This document shows, piece by piece, positions 49,296 through 58,985 of a stretch of 64,000 nt of DNA. The translations under genes were made by a program, and so were the position numbers. Positions within the stretch are counted from its first letter, which is position 1, and each line of letters starts with the position of its first letter. The stretch spans positions 105,091 through 169,090 of the forward strand of contig CAUYUJ010019880.1 in NCBI GenBank assembly GCA_963575745.1, given 5' to 3'. The notes under the pieces were generated by a model, which was not told the DNA's origin, searched no databases, and was given only the letters and a program-made list of their open reading frames with translations. Source of the DNA: Prorocentrum cordatum (taxonomy: Eukaryota > Sar > Dinophyceae > Prorocentrales > Prorocentraceae).

Positions 49296-49883
49296 TCCCG
49301 GTCGCGCGTCGCCCCTTCCGGGGGGCCTGCTGGAGGCGCCTGGCCCGCCACGGCTGGGCCCGCGCGGCCCAGACACTTTACCATCCGTAGGGGGGCCCAG
49401 CGGCGAGAACGGGTGACAACAGAGCGCAGGGAAGCCGGAAACGAGGAAGGAGGAGGAGGAGGAGGAGGCGGGGAAACAAGAAAGCACAGCAGCGCGCCCC
49501 GGCGAGCGCGAGGGGCCAGCGGCAGCCCAAAGCGGCCGCGCGGCCCAGACACGGGGGGGGGGTGCGGGCAGAGCTCGGGAGGGGCCCAGGGGCCGACTTT
49601 GCTTGTGGGCGGCAAAGAGGGGGGTGATGACTAGGGGGGGGGGGGAGATCACGGCGTGGGCCACGATATTTCCCAGATTTCATGGCGCCTCTACTTCTTT
49701 CATTACGTCCCCAGCCCCCCCGCTGGGCCGCGCACGTGCCGCCAGTCACGATTTGCACCCCCCCCTCTTGGACAGGACACCCCCCTCTTGGCCGCTCCTG
49801 ATTTGAGAAGGTAGTCGGGCGGGGCGGGAGAGCCGACTCGTCTCAAACGGCTTGTCCTGCTGGATATCGGCAGCGCTTCCATT
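49296..49883. other. No gene recognised
   Basis: GC-rich, with a GGA run at 49446-49468 and a G12-like run near 49634-49644. Confidence 0.45.
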
Positions 49884-50069
49884 CCCAGACCCCCTCGAGT
49901 AATGAAAAAAACATGGCGGAAGGTTTCTCTTCATTTTCGGCCTCCGGGGGCCCTCACCGGGCCTTGGTAGCGTCAAAGAACGACTCAGGATGCAAAGCCG
50001 GTCATGGGGAAAGGGTCGGGGCCTCTGGGGGTCGACGAAATCAACAAATCAGTACGTCGGGGGTCTGGG
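49884..50069 (+). mobile_element. Family A element, forward copy
   Basis: CCCAGACCCCCTCGAGTAAT, TTCATTTTCGGCCTCCGGGG, AGGATGCAAAGCCGGTCATG and GTACGTCGGGGGTCTGGG. Confidence 0.85.
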
Positions 50070-50480
50070 TTCCTGGGCTCGCACGAGCGCGGTGCTGCTG
50101 CGTCGCAAGCTCGCACGATTCGCAGAAGGGAAGCCGCCATAAGCATTGATGTGTGGCGGAGCGCCATAAAAGTTTATGTTGATGGACTTTGTCCTCCTTC
50201 TAACGACCGCGTTGCTGCTCTGCTCTCTTTAGCCTGGATGGCGGAGCAGCGCGCGCGTGGCAGCTGCGAGTTGGTGCAGGGCACTTTTGTGAGTAACTTA
50301 GCTGTTTCCCTCCTCTCCTCCACAGCTACACCATCTAAATACCATTATCCTCTCTCCCCTGACTCTGTCCAGAGAGTGTCCCGGCCTCTCGGCGCAAAAG
50401 TTTTTCAGAAGCACGGGACTTCATTATTGTGTTTCCCATGTGCTTTTTCAAACGGGTCGTTTCTGGCTCTCCCCAAATAG
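50070..50480 (+). CDS. Candidate coding segment, function unknown
   Basis: Directly after a family A copy, one frame stays open to 50480: SQARTIRRREAAISIDVWRS, AIKVYVDGLCPPSNDRVAAL, LSLAWMAEQRARG and CELVQGTFVSNLAVSL. Composition is coding-like to about 50320. VYVDG could be an RNase H first strand, but no later motif supports it. The exon boundary GGGCAC|TTTTGTGAGTAAC near 50290 is a possible GT donor. Confidence 0.38.
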   Translation, partial: FLGSHERGAAASQARTIRRREAAISIDVWRSAIKVYVDGLCPPSNDRVAALLSLAWMAEQRARGSCELVQGTFVSNLAVSLLSSTATPSKYHYPLSPDSVQRVSRPLGAKVFQKHGTSLLCFPCAFSNGSFLALPK

Positions 50481-50694
50481 TGTCCCCGCTGCAGCGCCGC
50501 CCACATCTCCGCGCTTCGGTAATTCAACATGGTGCTCCCACTGCAGCGCTGGCCTCGTTCCCGCGCTTCCAGCCGCCACTTGGCATTTGAAAGCGCCTCC
50601 ATCGGGCAGGCACGGTTGCGGAGGAAGTGGAGCCGGCATTCCGAACCGGCCCAGTCCTCTCGTAGACGGGCCACTTACCCTCTAAGCCATCTGG

Positions 50695-50850
50695 TGCCAT
50701 GCCCCGAAATGCAATGCGATGCTGTGTTGTGCACCGCTGTGCGATGCCAGGCTTTGCGTCGCTATGCTTTGTGATGCGGTGCTTCACTACACAATGCCAC
50801 GCCACGCTATGACATGCTATTGTCTGCCGTGCTCGTTACGCCAAGCTTTT
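50695..50850. repeat. Degenerate five-base periodic repeat (GCATT-like)
   Basis: Words such as GATGC, TGTGC, CTGTGC, TATGC and TTTGC recur at about five-base steps. The reverse-complement style of period is seen at 53287-53590. Confidence 0.5.
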
Positions 50851-51149
50851 CTTTCTATCACGTACCCTTTTGGGACCATTGCCCTGCTCGACATCCGATT
50901 GTGCGAATGGATAGAAGATCTACGCCATAGTGAGGGATGGGAGGGAGGGGTAGGACGTCAGATGTGACGCTAGCGCACCTAGCTTGTCCTCCTCCCCCTC
51001 CTCCGCATCCCCCTCCTCCTCCTCCTCCTCCTCCTCCTCCTCCTCTGTTGAGCTCGCGCAGCCGCCGGCAAGTGCAGCACGGCTCTCTTGTGATCACTCT
51101 GCGGCTCACGGTCTGATGCTGCTCGCTCGCCGCCCAGACAGAGCGCATC
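50851..51149. repeat. Short (TCC)n, no gene
   Basis: TCC/CCCTCC repeat 50988-51045. The rest holds no recognised gene. Confidence 0.6.
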
Positions 51150-51250
51150 CGCACTGAACTCATTTCCTGAAGTGCCCTCGTCGCCACGGCTTGATCCGCC
51201 TCGACGCCCTGGCCAGGACGCACCCCAGTACGGGTGCGTGGGGCGGCTTT
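51150..51250. repeat. Dispersed repeat U, copy 1
   Basis: GCCCTCGTCGCCACGGCTTG, ATCCGCC and GACGCACCCCAGTACGGGTG match 54200-54290 in order. Part of the motif is also inside element I at 12384. Confidence 0.6.
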
Positions 51251-51258
51251 TGAGTAAG

Positions 51259-51421
51259 GAGGGGAAAAAACACACAGACACAATTAATCGTCGATCCCCA
51301 GAAAATATATGAAAATATAAGAATTGGGCGGGAAGACCCAAACCCAGAAAATACATGAAAATATAGGGAGTCGTGTTATTTGTGTGTATTTATTCGTGTG
51401 TCCTGGGGCCCCTTCATTGAG
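51259..51421 (+). mobile_element. Family C introner-like copy
   Basis: AAG|GAGGGGAAAAAACACACAG ... GTCGATCCCCAGAAAATATA ... TATTTATTCGTGTGTCCTGG ... CATTGAG|. No coding exon is obvious beside it; repeat U lies immediately upstream. Confidence 0.75.
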
Positions 51422-51539
51422 GGCAAGGACGACACACACACACAGTGCACCCACACGTCACCACCACGCACGGCCACGGCCGTCCTGGGCCCTTCGAGGG
51501 GAGGGGCGGGTCGAGGTTGAGACTTCCTTCGAGCGTAGT

Positions 51540-51615
51540 CGAAGGAGGAGGAGGAGGAGGAGGAGAAGGGGGGAGTAGGAGGAGGACAAGGGAGGAGGAG
51601 GAGGAGGAGGAGGAC
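51540..51615. repeat. (GGA)n microsatellite
   Basis: AGGAGG repeat with one interruption. Confidence 0.85.
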
Positions 51616-51764
51616 GAAGCTGTTTCTCGCGGGGCAGCCTGGACTGGACCATGCGCACCCAGCCGTTTGACTCTCGGCCGCCGCGCGCACTATCCACGGT
51701 GCAGCCAATGGTCGGCCGTTGTATTTTCGGCCGTCGAGTACGCAACGTTTGGTGCAGGCCACAG

Positions 51765-51980
51765 ACGGCGCAACCTACGGCGCAACCAATGGCGCAGCCC
51801 ATGGCTGGCGCAACTCGTGGCGCAGTTAAAGAGATGGCGCAGCCCACGTCGCAACGGTACGGCCCACGGAACGCGCAGCTCATGGCGCAACCCATTGATG
51901 GCGCAGCGCGCTCACGACGCAACCTGTGGCCCTACCCACGGCGCGCCACACGGGTGGCACACACACACACACACACTCTT
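51765..51980. repeat. GGCGCAACCCATGG-type minisatellite, then (CA)n
   Basis: Imperfect units such as GGCGCAACCTAC, GGCGCAACCAAT, GGCGCAGCCCAT and GGCGCAACTCGT with spacing of 12-17 bases. (AC)n at 51959-51976. Confidence 0.65.
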
Positions 51981-52159
51981 GGACTTCTTTGCGTCGTTTG
52001 CTCTGGCGGTGGGGCCCAGTCGGCTAGCCGTCTTTTGAGCGGATGTGTTTGGCAATGTTTTCCCGAATAGCGTTTCGGCTAGAGGGTGCTAATATCCCAG
52101 ATTGGTAAAAATGCCCGCCCGCGTGGACCCAACACAATTATGTTTTACACTGCGCGGGG

Positions 52160-52900
52160 CAATTCGCCCTGACGAACTTGAAGTTGCCAACTCCACTGCC
52201 CGCGCAATCATCACCCCCACCCGCTTGCAACTTGGCCTGCAAAACCAATGCTGCGGCGATTGCGATGACTTCGTTGCGCTGGCTGACGCATCGCAGCGGC
52301 CGCGCTAGCGCGCGCAAGCTCGCGCGCAGAACGGCCTACTGGGTTGGCGCGAGCGACGCGGCCGCCATGGTGCTGACCGCTGGGGACATTTCAGCGCGTC
52401 TCGCAGGCCGCGCTGACGCACGGGCACTTCACTGCTAGTTGATGTTTCTGGCGAGCACGGCATCATGGTGACGTCGACAGGGCCAGACACGATGGTGATA
52501 GTAGCGATTCTGGTGATTACGATGACAACGACAAGGTCAATGACAGTGCCGATACTGGCCACGTCGATGACGATGATGGTGCCCATGTGTCGGCGATGAA
52601 GACTGTGGATGGATGTCGACATGCGCGCGCGGCCGACGTGTGCGAGTGAACCGCATGATATCATGTCAACGGGATCGCGCCCCCCCCCCCCCCCCCCCGC
52701 AGTACGCGCGCAAGGGCGTTCGAATCAAGTCGGCATGGCCGCGCGAAAGGACCATTTTGTGACATGTGCCAGGTGTGCATCAAACTATAGAATCCGAGCG
52801 CCTCTGCTCATACGAACTCGCAAGAGCGCGCGCGCTGACTTGTTTGAAACATGTTGTTGCGAAGCATGGTTTTCTTCATAGGTTCGCGGGGGACATCGAT
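52160..52900. repeat. Dispersed repeat P, copy 2
   Basis: CCAACTCCACTGCCCGCGC, CTGCAAAACCAATGCTGC, CAGCGCGTCTCGCAGGCCGC and ACGGGCACTTCACTGC align with copy 1 (27145-27790). Contains a 19-base C run at 52680-52698. Weak similarity continues to about 52900 (ATGCGCGCGC...TGTGCGAG). Confidence 0.55.
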
Positions 52901-53219
52901 CTTGAATTCCTGTTGGAACTTGGGGGTTGTGCAATTTTTTCGGCATGCGCGCGCGACGCTGCGCGTGTCTGGACTTTGTGTCGTGAGCTTGCGGGGGAAA
53001 GTGGTGGTTTCTGATAAAGTGGTGCGCGCGCATCGTATTATGATATGGATGATGGGGGGAGCGATAACGCCCCCCTGGGATGGTACGGGTGCATCATATA
53101 TGGATTGCGCGATGGGGCAGGATCACATGTAAATTACAATACCCCAAGGGGGACGAAAATTCGGAAGCGGAGGCGTAGAGCCGATACTCCTTTCAGGGGG
53201 GATCGAGGTGATACAAAAT
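52901..53219. other. No gene recognised
   Basis: Mixed composition with alternating GCGCGC words. No frame longer than 93 codons shows a motif. Confidence 0.4.
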
Positions 53220-53286
53220 CCATGTGGCGCGAGCAAGATACATGGTGCAATGCATGTGGTGCAATCTATGTGGTAGAAAGCTAATC
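53220..53286. repeat. TGTGGTGCAA minisatellite, third locus
   Basis: CATGTGGCGCGAGCAAGATA, CATGGTGCAATG and CATGTGGTGCAATC correspond to units at 26290 and 28135. Confidence 0.55.
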
Positions 53287-53590
53287 ACAGCAATGCAATT
53301 CAATGCGCATCAATGCAATTCGATGCAGCGCAATTCAATGCGATGCGAAGCACTGCAGAGGAATGCAACGCGATAGAATTCAGTCTCTAGGAATGCATCG
53401 CGATGCAGAGCCATTTACCTCCAACGCGAAGCAAGGCCGCACAATACCACCCAATGCACAGCAAAGGGGACACATCAACAGGACGAAATGGAAAGCAGGG
53501 CAACGCAAGTCAGGTCAACGCAGGGCAGAGCGCGGCAAGGCAAGGCAATGCCAAGCAACGCAGTACGATGCAACGCGCGACGCAGATCAA
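53287..53590. repeat. Degenerate five-base periodic repeat (AATGC-like)
   Basis: AATGC AATTC AATGC GCATC and many variants step by five bases for about 300 bases, later shifting to GCAAG/GCAACG words. All frames are periodic, so ORFs here are artefacts. Confidence 0.65.
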
Positions 53591-53714
53591 TCCAACACCG
53601 CGCAGCACAGTTCGGAATTTCGAGCCTCGCGCAGCCGACATCGTGACCAAAAGGACGCCGGCGACGGGCGGCGCCGGGCGGCCACGAGCTGGCCGGACCG
53701 ACATCCGGGCCCAG
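53591..53714. other. Minus-strand flank of an introner copy
   Basis: On the - strand the frame after the intron end reads LGPDVGPASSWPPG then an Arg-rich stretch. If the neighbouring family C copy is an intron, this would be its downstream exon. Confidence 0.3.
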
Positions 53715-53905
53715 CTCTTTGAAGGGGCCCTGGGGCACACAAACAAATACACAAATAACGGGATTCCCCATATGTTCCCATATTTTCTGGGTTTTTGTCT
53801 TCCCCCCGCCCTTTCCCCTGTTTTCACACATTTTCTGGGGAATCACTGTTTTCACACATTTTCTGGGGAATCAACGATTCATTGTGTCTGTGTGTTTTTC
53901 CCCTC
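53715..53905 (-). mobile_element. Family C introner-like copy, reverse
   Basis: On the - strand it starts CAG|GAGGGGAAAAACACACAG and ends GCCCCTTCAAAGAG|. It carries an internal 30-base duplication (TTTTCACACATTTTCTGGGG at 53820 and 53848). Confidence 0.75.
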
Positions 53906-54070
53906 CTGGTTCTTGGACGAGAAGTAGGGAACCCTGCATGCAAGCACTCGGGCAAAAACAGGACAACAGAACGATTCCACAGGGGGGCCCGGGAACCCGA
54001 GAGCGCCCCCCGACATTTCCCTGTCCGGTAGCCTTTTCGCCTGAGGCGTCCTCACACCGTATCTAGACAT
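53906..54070 (-). CDS. Candidate exon before a reverse introner copy
   Basis: Minus frame from ATG at 54070: MSRYGVRTPQAKRLPDREMS, then PVFARVLACRVPYFSSKNQ, ending CAG at the introner boundary in phase 0, the same phase as in the hydrolase gene. No family recognised. Confidence 0.33.
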
Positions 54071-54624
54071 CGTGCTCTCACATCAATGCAGGCCACGTTT
54101 TTTGTCCAGACGGCTTGGATTCATTTCGAATCCTAGACTAAGGTGCGCGTGACCGTGCTCTCTCACCCCTGTCCCTGCTGCCCCGCCTGCTGCTATAGGG
54201 TGCTTTGCTGAAGCGTCCTCGTCGCCACGGCTGTATCCGCACCGGAATTCCAGTCAACGCGCACCCCTGTACGGGTCCGGGGGGAATTTGGGGATGGAGG
54301 GCGGTATGCTAAAAGCACCTGTACGCCATGCTTGACCAGGGCCACCCCTGCGCCCTTGGAGGGAAGGGGAGGACCAGGGTGAGGAAAGGTATAGTGATGT
54401 CGATGCCCTCTTCGTTTTGCCATTTGGAGTCGCTTGGGGCCAGCTTCGCCTCGGGATCCTGGCACGGAATTGCTCTGGGAGAGGTTAAGGGAGGATAGTT
54501 CAAAGAAGATGTCCAAGGCTCCGTGAGCGAAACGGAGCCTCAAATGGCCTGCGGGGCGACATCCGGACCCAGTCCATTCGATGAAACACATTGCCAACAA
54601 TTTGAGGGCCAAAGAACAACGAGG
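54071..54624. other. Repeat U copy 2 and unassigned sequence
   Basis: 54200-54290 holds GTCCTCGTCGCCACGGCTGT, ATCCGC and GCACCCCTGTACGGGTCCGG, matching 51150-51250. No gene recognised elsewhere. Confidence 0.5.
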
Positions 54625-54677
54625 ACGTGGAGGAGGAGGAGGAGAAGGAGGAGGAGGAGGAGGAGGAGGAGGAGGCA
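54625..54677. repeat. (GGA)n microsatellite
   Basis: Near-pure AGG tract. Confidence 0.85.
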
Positions 54678-54814
54678 GAGGAGGACCTTGAGCCGCTGGG
54701 GTCCCGCGGCGATGACCGCGCTCCTCTCCTCGCGCTTCAGACCCAGGAGTCCGGTCTTATCGAAGGGGGGGCTGCGCGAGAGCACGAAGAGGTGCCCCGT
54801 CCTTGCCCTCCGCG

Positions 54815-54945
54815 GCCCAACCTACGTATGCCCTTCGTGGCCCCCGCTCGTTCGCGCCCGTCGTGGCCCCACATGCATGCGCTTCGTGGCCCCGCTGTCG
54901 CCCTTTGTGGCCCCGTCGCTGTCCTACGTGGTCCCCTACGCTGAA
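54815..54945. repeat. TTCGTGGCCCC minisatellite
   Basis: CTTCGTGGCCCCCGCTCG, GTCGTGGCCCCACATG, CTTCGTGGCCCCGCTG, CTTTGTGGCCCCGTCG and CTACGTGGTCCCC recur at 18-24 base spacing. Confidence 0.7.
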
Positions 54946-55519
54946 GTGTGGACGCGCAGCGATGATTTTCGTTGGCCAGGGCAGAACCTCTCCGGGCAGC
55001 GCCCGCAAAAGTTATGTATTGTTTTTTTTGTGTGTGGGGGGGGGGGGGCACTTTTTCATGTGCTGGTGCCCGGTCAGAGGAGTCGCAGCACACATCATGT
55101 TTTTGTTATTGGCCCTGATAGCGTCCGGGTGGACGGCTATTGGATTTCCGTTCTGGCGGTCTCGTCTTTGTGGGGGGGGGGGGGCCTGTGGGTGGGCCTG
55201 GCCGCGGAGGGACAGAGGGACCAGGGAACGGAGGGGGGGGGAGAGGAGGAGGAGGTTTTTTTTTTTTGCCGACGAGCGCTCTGCAACGGCAGAGTGAATC
55301 TGTCACGGAATACCTCTTGGAGGTTGTGAACATGTCAAATGGTCAGACGGCAGTTGTATGCCTGAGTTAATCCAGACCGTGCTGACATCTGCTGTGGATG
55401 AGGGAGGAAGGAGGACGGAGGGTAAATAATAATTAATAAACAGAAAAGGAAGAAGGTGCAAGAAGGAGGGGGAGGAGGAAGGACCAGTGGAAACCTAAGA
55501 GTCATCAGCGATGTTGGAA
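54946..55519. other. No gene recognised
   Basis: Contains G-runs at 55036-55050 and 55173-55183 and a T11 run. The frames are broken by these homopolymers. No domain. Confidence 0.45.
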
Positions 55520-56420
55520 TAAACCCTCCCTCCAAGCTCCCTCTTCATAGGCCCCTTCAACGGTTCATTTCCATGGAGGGAACTGCCTCGTTGGAAGGCA
55601 ACAGTTCGAAGATCCTGAAGCGTGCCAAAACATTGTTCTCGGGATTCCAACGCCACGTATCAACCTGACTGCTGCGTCTTGACGATACTGAATCGTGCCA
55701 GAACGCCATTTTGGGGACTTCAGCACAGCGGATCAACATAACTGTTGCGCCCGCATAATCCAGAATCCTTCCAAAAAACCAGTTCTGGTACGTTGATCAT
55801 GGGAACCCGTGAAGCGATTGCAGATGTTTAAAACGAATGTGCGCGGCGCTAAGGCGAGAGCCACATTTCAAAAGGAACCGCCCTCAATCAGTGAAACCAT
55901 TGCAAAGTTTTAAAACGCACATGCGCGGCGCTGAAGCGAGAGCCACATTTTGAAAACTACCCGCCCTATATCCGCAACGTTTGGAAAGAATGTGCGCGGC
56001 GCTCAGGCGAGAGCCACATGTTGAAAACTACCCGCCCTATATCCGTAAAACTTTTGCAACGTTTGGAAAGAATGTGCGCGGCGCTCAGGCGAGAGCCACA
56101 TTTTGAAAACCACCCGCTCTCAATCCGTGAAACTCTTGCACACGTTTCAATCGAATGTGCGCGGCGCTCAGGCGAGAGCTACAGTTTGAAAACCACCCGC
56201 CCTCAATCTCTGAAGCTCTTGCATTTTTTTGAAACAAATGTGCGCGGCGCTAACGCGAGAGCCACATTCTGAAAACGCTCCGCCCTCCATCTGTGAAACA
56301 GTTGTCACTTTTCAAGCTTCAGAGTCATCAGTGGTGAGGAAGTCTCAGGCGAAACGCCCGGCCCGCCCCAAAAACTGGCTTCGGGGTGCGACAGGGAGGA
56401 GTTATCTTTAAGGAGAAGGA
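55520..56420. repeat. Composite tandem-repeat block O, copy 2
   Basis: Part 1 (55570-55800): units with CAACCTGACTGCTGCGTCTT and GAATCGTGCCAGAACG. Part 2 (55830-56300): at least six units of GTGCGCGGCGCTCAGGCGAG, continuing AGCCACATTTTGAAAAC and CCGCCCTCAATCCGTGAA, with a period near 85. It ends GGGTGCGACAGGGAGGAGTT before (GGA)n. Confidence 0.83.
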
Positions 56421-56421
56421 A

Positions 56422-56500
56422 TGGAGGAGGAGGAGGAGGAGGAGGAGGAGGAGGAGGAGGAGAAGGAGGAAGAGGAAGAGGAGGAGGAGAGGGACCCGGG
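56422..56500. repeat. (GGA)n microsatellite
   Basis: Follows block O copy 2 directly. Confidence 0.88.
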
Positions 56501-57234
56501 AACTGAGGGGGGGGGAGGGATTAGAGTTCGGGGGAGGGGGGGCTGCTGCCCTGACCCGCAGAGGGCGGTTTTCCCCATGGCCTGTGGCCCATGCGACCTC
56601 GCTGCGCCGGCGCCGGGGCTGAAGCGGCCGAGCCGCAGCCCGGCGTTCGCCCGAGGCGCGCAGCGCTTCCGAGCGCCAGCGCCGCGCGCTCGCGGGCGCC
56701 TGCGGCCCCGTGCGGGGCCAAGGCGGCGACGCTGCGGCAGGAGTTTCACGACGCTCCTCCCTCCTCGCTCCAGTCCGTAACGTCGTCGTCGTCGTCATCG
56801 TCGTCGTCGTCGTCGTCGTCGGTGTTGTCGGCGGCGGCGGCGGGAAAAAGTTTTTTTCGTTTCCGTTGTTGTCGGGGCCCCCGTCCGTCCATAAGGTCGC
56901 CAGGAAAAAAATGGAGTTTCCCACTGGGGCGTTTTTTCTTGTTTTGAGACTCTTGGGGGTTTTAGGCTTCACGCCGCCTGGCGCCAGACAGGGAACGCCC
57001 CTGCTAGTGGAGCCCTGGATCGCCGGGGTCCGTCCTCTCACGGGGCCTACACGCTTCGATCGTCACGGAGGAGCCTCGGCGCCCTGCTGACCCGGTTTGC
57101 TGTGCTTGCTCGGGGTTGTTCCCAACCGTCTGTGTCTTCAGTCTCTTGTCCACTGTCTTTGTCCTAATTCTCCTCCTCCTCCTCCTCCTCCTCCTCGACC
57201 TCCCCCGTCAAGACCCAAGGTGAGGACGGGCCCC
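56501..57234. other. No gene recognised
   Basis: A (TCG)n tract lies at 56780-56822. GC-rich open frames at 56590-56750 are Arg/Ala-rich without a motif. (TCC)n lies at 57168-57196. Confidence 0.45.
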
Positions 57235-57360
57235 TTTTCCCAAGGTTGCCCTGGCATCCTTGCCTCTTCGGTCCGTCCTTATCCAGTTCCGTTTGCCAAC
57301 CCGGCTTAAAAAGGGTCTCCATGGCCCTTGCATCCTTATCGTGCATCCTTGCTATCAGGT
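57235..57360. repeat. Dispersed repeat T, copy 2
   Basis: GCATCCTTGCCTCTTCGGTC, GCCAACCCGGCTTAAAAA and GCATCCTTATCGTGCATCC match 5890-6035 in order. Confidence 0.65.
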
Positions 57361-57806
57361 TTGACCGAACCTCTTCGTCGTCATCGTCGTCATCCGCCTC
57401 CGCCTCCTCCGCCGCTTCCGCCTGCGCCCACGTCTTCTACGCCTGCTTCTTAGGCGTGGGCTGTACGATCTGTGATTTTACTCTTTCATGTGTCTAGCTT
57501 GAGCAGGTGAATGGATTGGCGCGCCGTTTTGGCGATTCATTCTCCATCCACCGCTGTGGGATCACCTTTCGCACACGGACAAACACACAAGCACGTGTAG
57601 GCTTTGATTTCGGCGTCTGTATTCGCGCGCAGTTCTTGCGGCATTCGCCATAACACCGCACCGCGCGAGCTATGACTGGCCGGTGCAGCAAGCCACCTTC
57701 TAAGAAGGGGAGAGAGAACCTCCACGGGCTGCACCGTCGGCTGCACTCGAGGCACGTGTGCCCGACCCGCGGCCTCCTGCGCAGCCTGCCAGGATACCAT
57801 CGAAGA
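57361..57806. other. No gene recognised
   Basis: 57660-57800 has a Cys-rich + frame (GCTVGCTRGTCARPAASCAA) too short to assign. Confidence 0.4.
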
Positions 57807-57852
57807 TCCTCCTCCTCCTCCTCCTCCGGAGGAGGAGGAGGAGGAGGAGGAG
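57807..57852. repeat. (CCT)n/(AGG)n mirror junction, long palindrome
   Basis: CCTCCTCCTCCTCCTCCTCC passes through CCGG into GGAGGAGGAGGAGGAGGAGG, a perfect palindrome of about 40 bases. Confidence 0.9.
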
Positions 57853-57879
57853 GGGGGGAGGGGAAAAGCATCCGCGTCC

Positions 57880-58310
57880 CCTTCCGCCTCCTTGCCTCGG
57901 GCGTTGCTTGGATCCTTCAGAGCGGTCCAGAGCGCTCCCATAGAGCGCCCCGGGCAATCTCGAGAGCGGCCGCGGCCTCCGACACACGATGGAAGATCAT
58001 CGAGGGAAGAGAGCATTCGCCTTAGGCCGTCTTCGGTCATCTTGTGGCCATCTTGGGCCCTCTTGGAGGCTTCTTGGGTGGACTTGGAGGCATCGTGGAC
58101 CCACTTAGGCCGTCTTGGAGGCCACCTTAAACATTGTGGGAGAACTTCGAGGCCATCTTGGCCGTCTTGAAGGCCATCGAGGCCGTCTTGGACCCTTTCC
58201 GCCTCCATGCCCCAGGCGTGGCTTGGGCCAGGATATGAATCCTTCAGAGCGGTCCAGGACGCTCCCAGAGAGTGCTCTGGACGCTCTACAGCGGGCGCGG
58301 CGTCCGATAC
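57880..58310. repeat. Direct-repeat pair around a GGCCATCTTGG minisatellite
   Basis: 57880-57985 and 58198-58310 share CGCCTCC(T/A)TGCC, GGATCCTTCAGAGCGGTCCA-like text, AGAGCGCTCC and CGGCC(T)CCGA. Between them, 58020-58195 is built of GGCCATCTTGG/GGCCGTCTTGGA units. The 292-codon minus frame (57537-58415) is explained by these repeats. Confidence 0.72.
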
Positions 58311-58390
58311 AGCCTCTGGTGAACCGCCGGATCTCAGAGACCTCTGATTTTTAGTCTTGGTCCGATGTTGTCCTGGGCATGGCGTCGTCC

Positions 58391-58575
58391 CCAGACCCCC
58401 TCGAGTAATGAACAAATCATGACGGAATGTTTTGCTTCATTTTCGGCCTCTGGGGGCCCTCACCGAGCCTCGGGAGCGTCAAAAAGCGACTTAGGATGCA
58501 AAGCCAGTGATGGGGAAAGTGTCGGGACCTCTGGGGGTCGACGTAATGAACAAATCATTACGTCGGGTGTCTGGG
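58391..58575 (+). mobile_element. Family A element, forward copy
   Basis: CCAGACCCCCTCGAGTAATG, TTCGGCCTCTGGGGGCCCTC, TCTGGGGGTCGACGTAATGA and TTACGTCGGGTGTCTGGG. Confidence 0.85.
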
Positions 58576-58599
58576 TCTTAGTACCTCTGAGTTTCCCAC

Positions 58600-58790
58600 C
58601 GCACCACAGTCGAGCGTCTGGTTAAGAAGCCTCCTCCCCGAAAGTGGGGCCAGCGTTTCTTGACCGTCTTGCCAGAAAGCTGGCCCAGCTTCTTGGACAC
58701 GTTCGTCCATGCAGCGTTAATTGCAGAAGTTGGCCCAGGCTTGCTTGCAGAAACTTCCGTGGAGTTGGCCCAGGTTTCTTATATGACAGA
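58600..58790. repeat. Dispersed repeat M, copy 2
   Basis: ACAGTCGAGCGTCTGGTTAA, GAAGCCTCCTCCCCGAAA, CTTCTTGGACACGTTCG and GGAGTTGGCCCAGG match 9677-9845. Confidence 0.65.
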
Positions 58791-58799
58791 TTGCTTGAT

Positions 58800-58985
58800 C
58801 ACATGAGCGACGCAGCTCAGAAGGGGTCGTCTGCGCTGACATTCGCGAACAAGCTGCCCAGATCAGGTCGCGCGTAAGCGCCCTCGTTTCCAATTGAGCG
58901 TGCCGCGCCAGCGGCCCGCGTAAGCCATGCCTTAAGGTCGCTATGCCATCTCGCGTAAGACCCCATTCTTCTCGTGGCCCTCCCT
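58800..58985. repeat. Dispersed repeat N, copy 2
   Basis: GTAAGCGCCCTCGTTTCCAA, GCGTGCCGCGCCAGCGGCCC and ATCTCGCGTAAGACCC. It follows repeat M directly. Confidence 0.65.

Noticed and set aside
52710-52730. GTTCGAATCA, similar to a tRNA B box
   Set aside because: No matching A box or cloverleaf could be built upstream.
57537-58415. 292-codon minus frame with QDGLDGLQDGQDG
   Set aside because: Translation of a GGCCATCTTGG minisatellite and the end of a family A copy.
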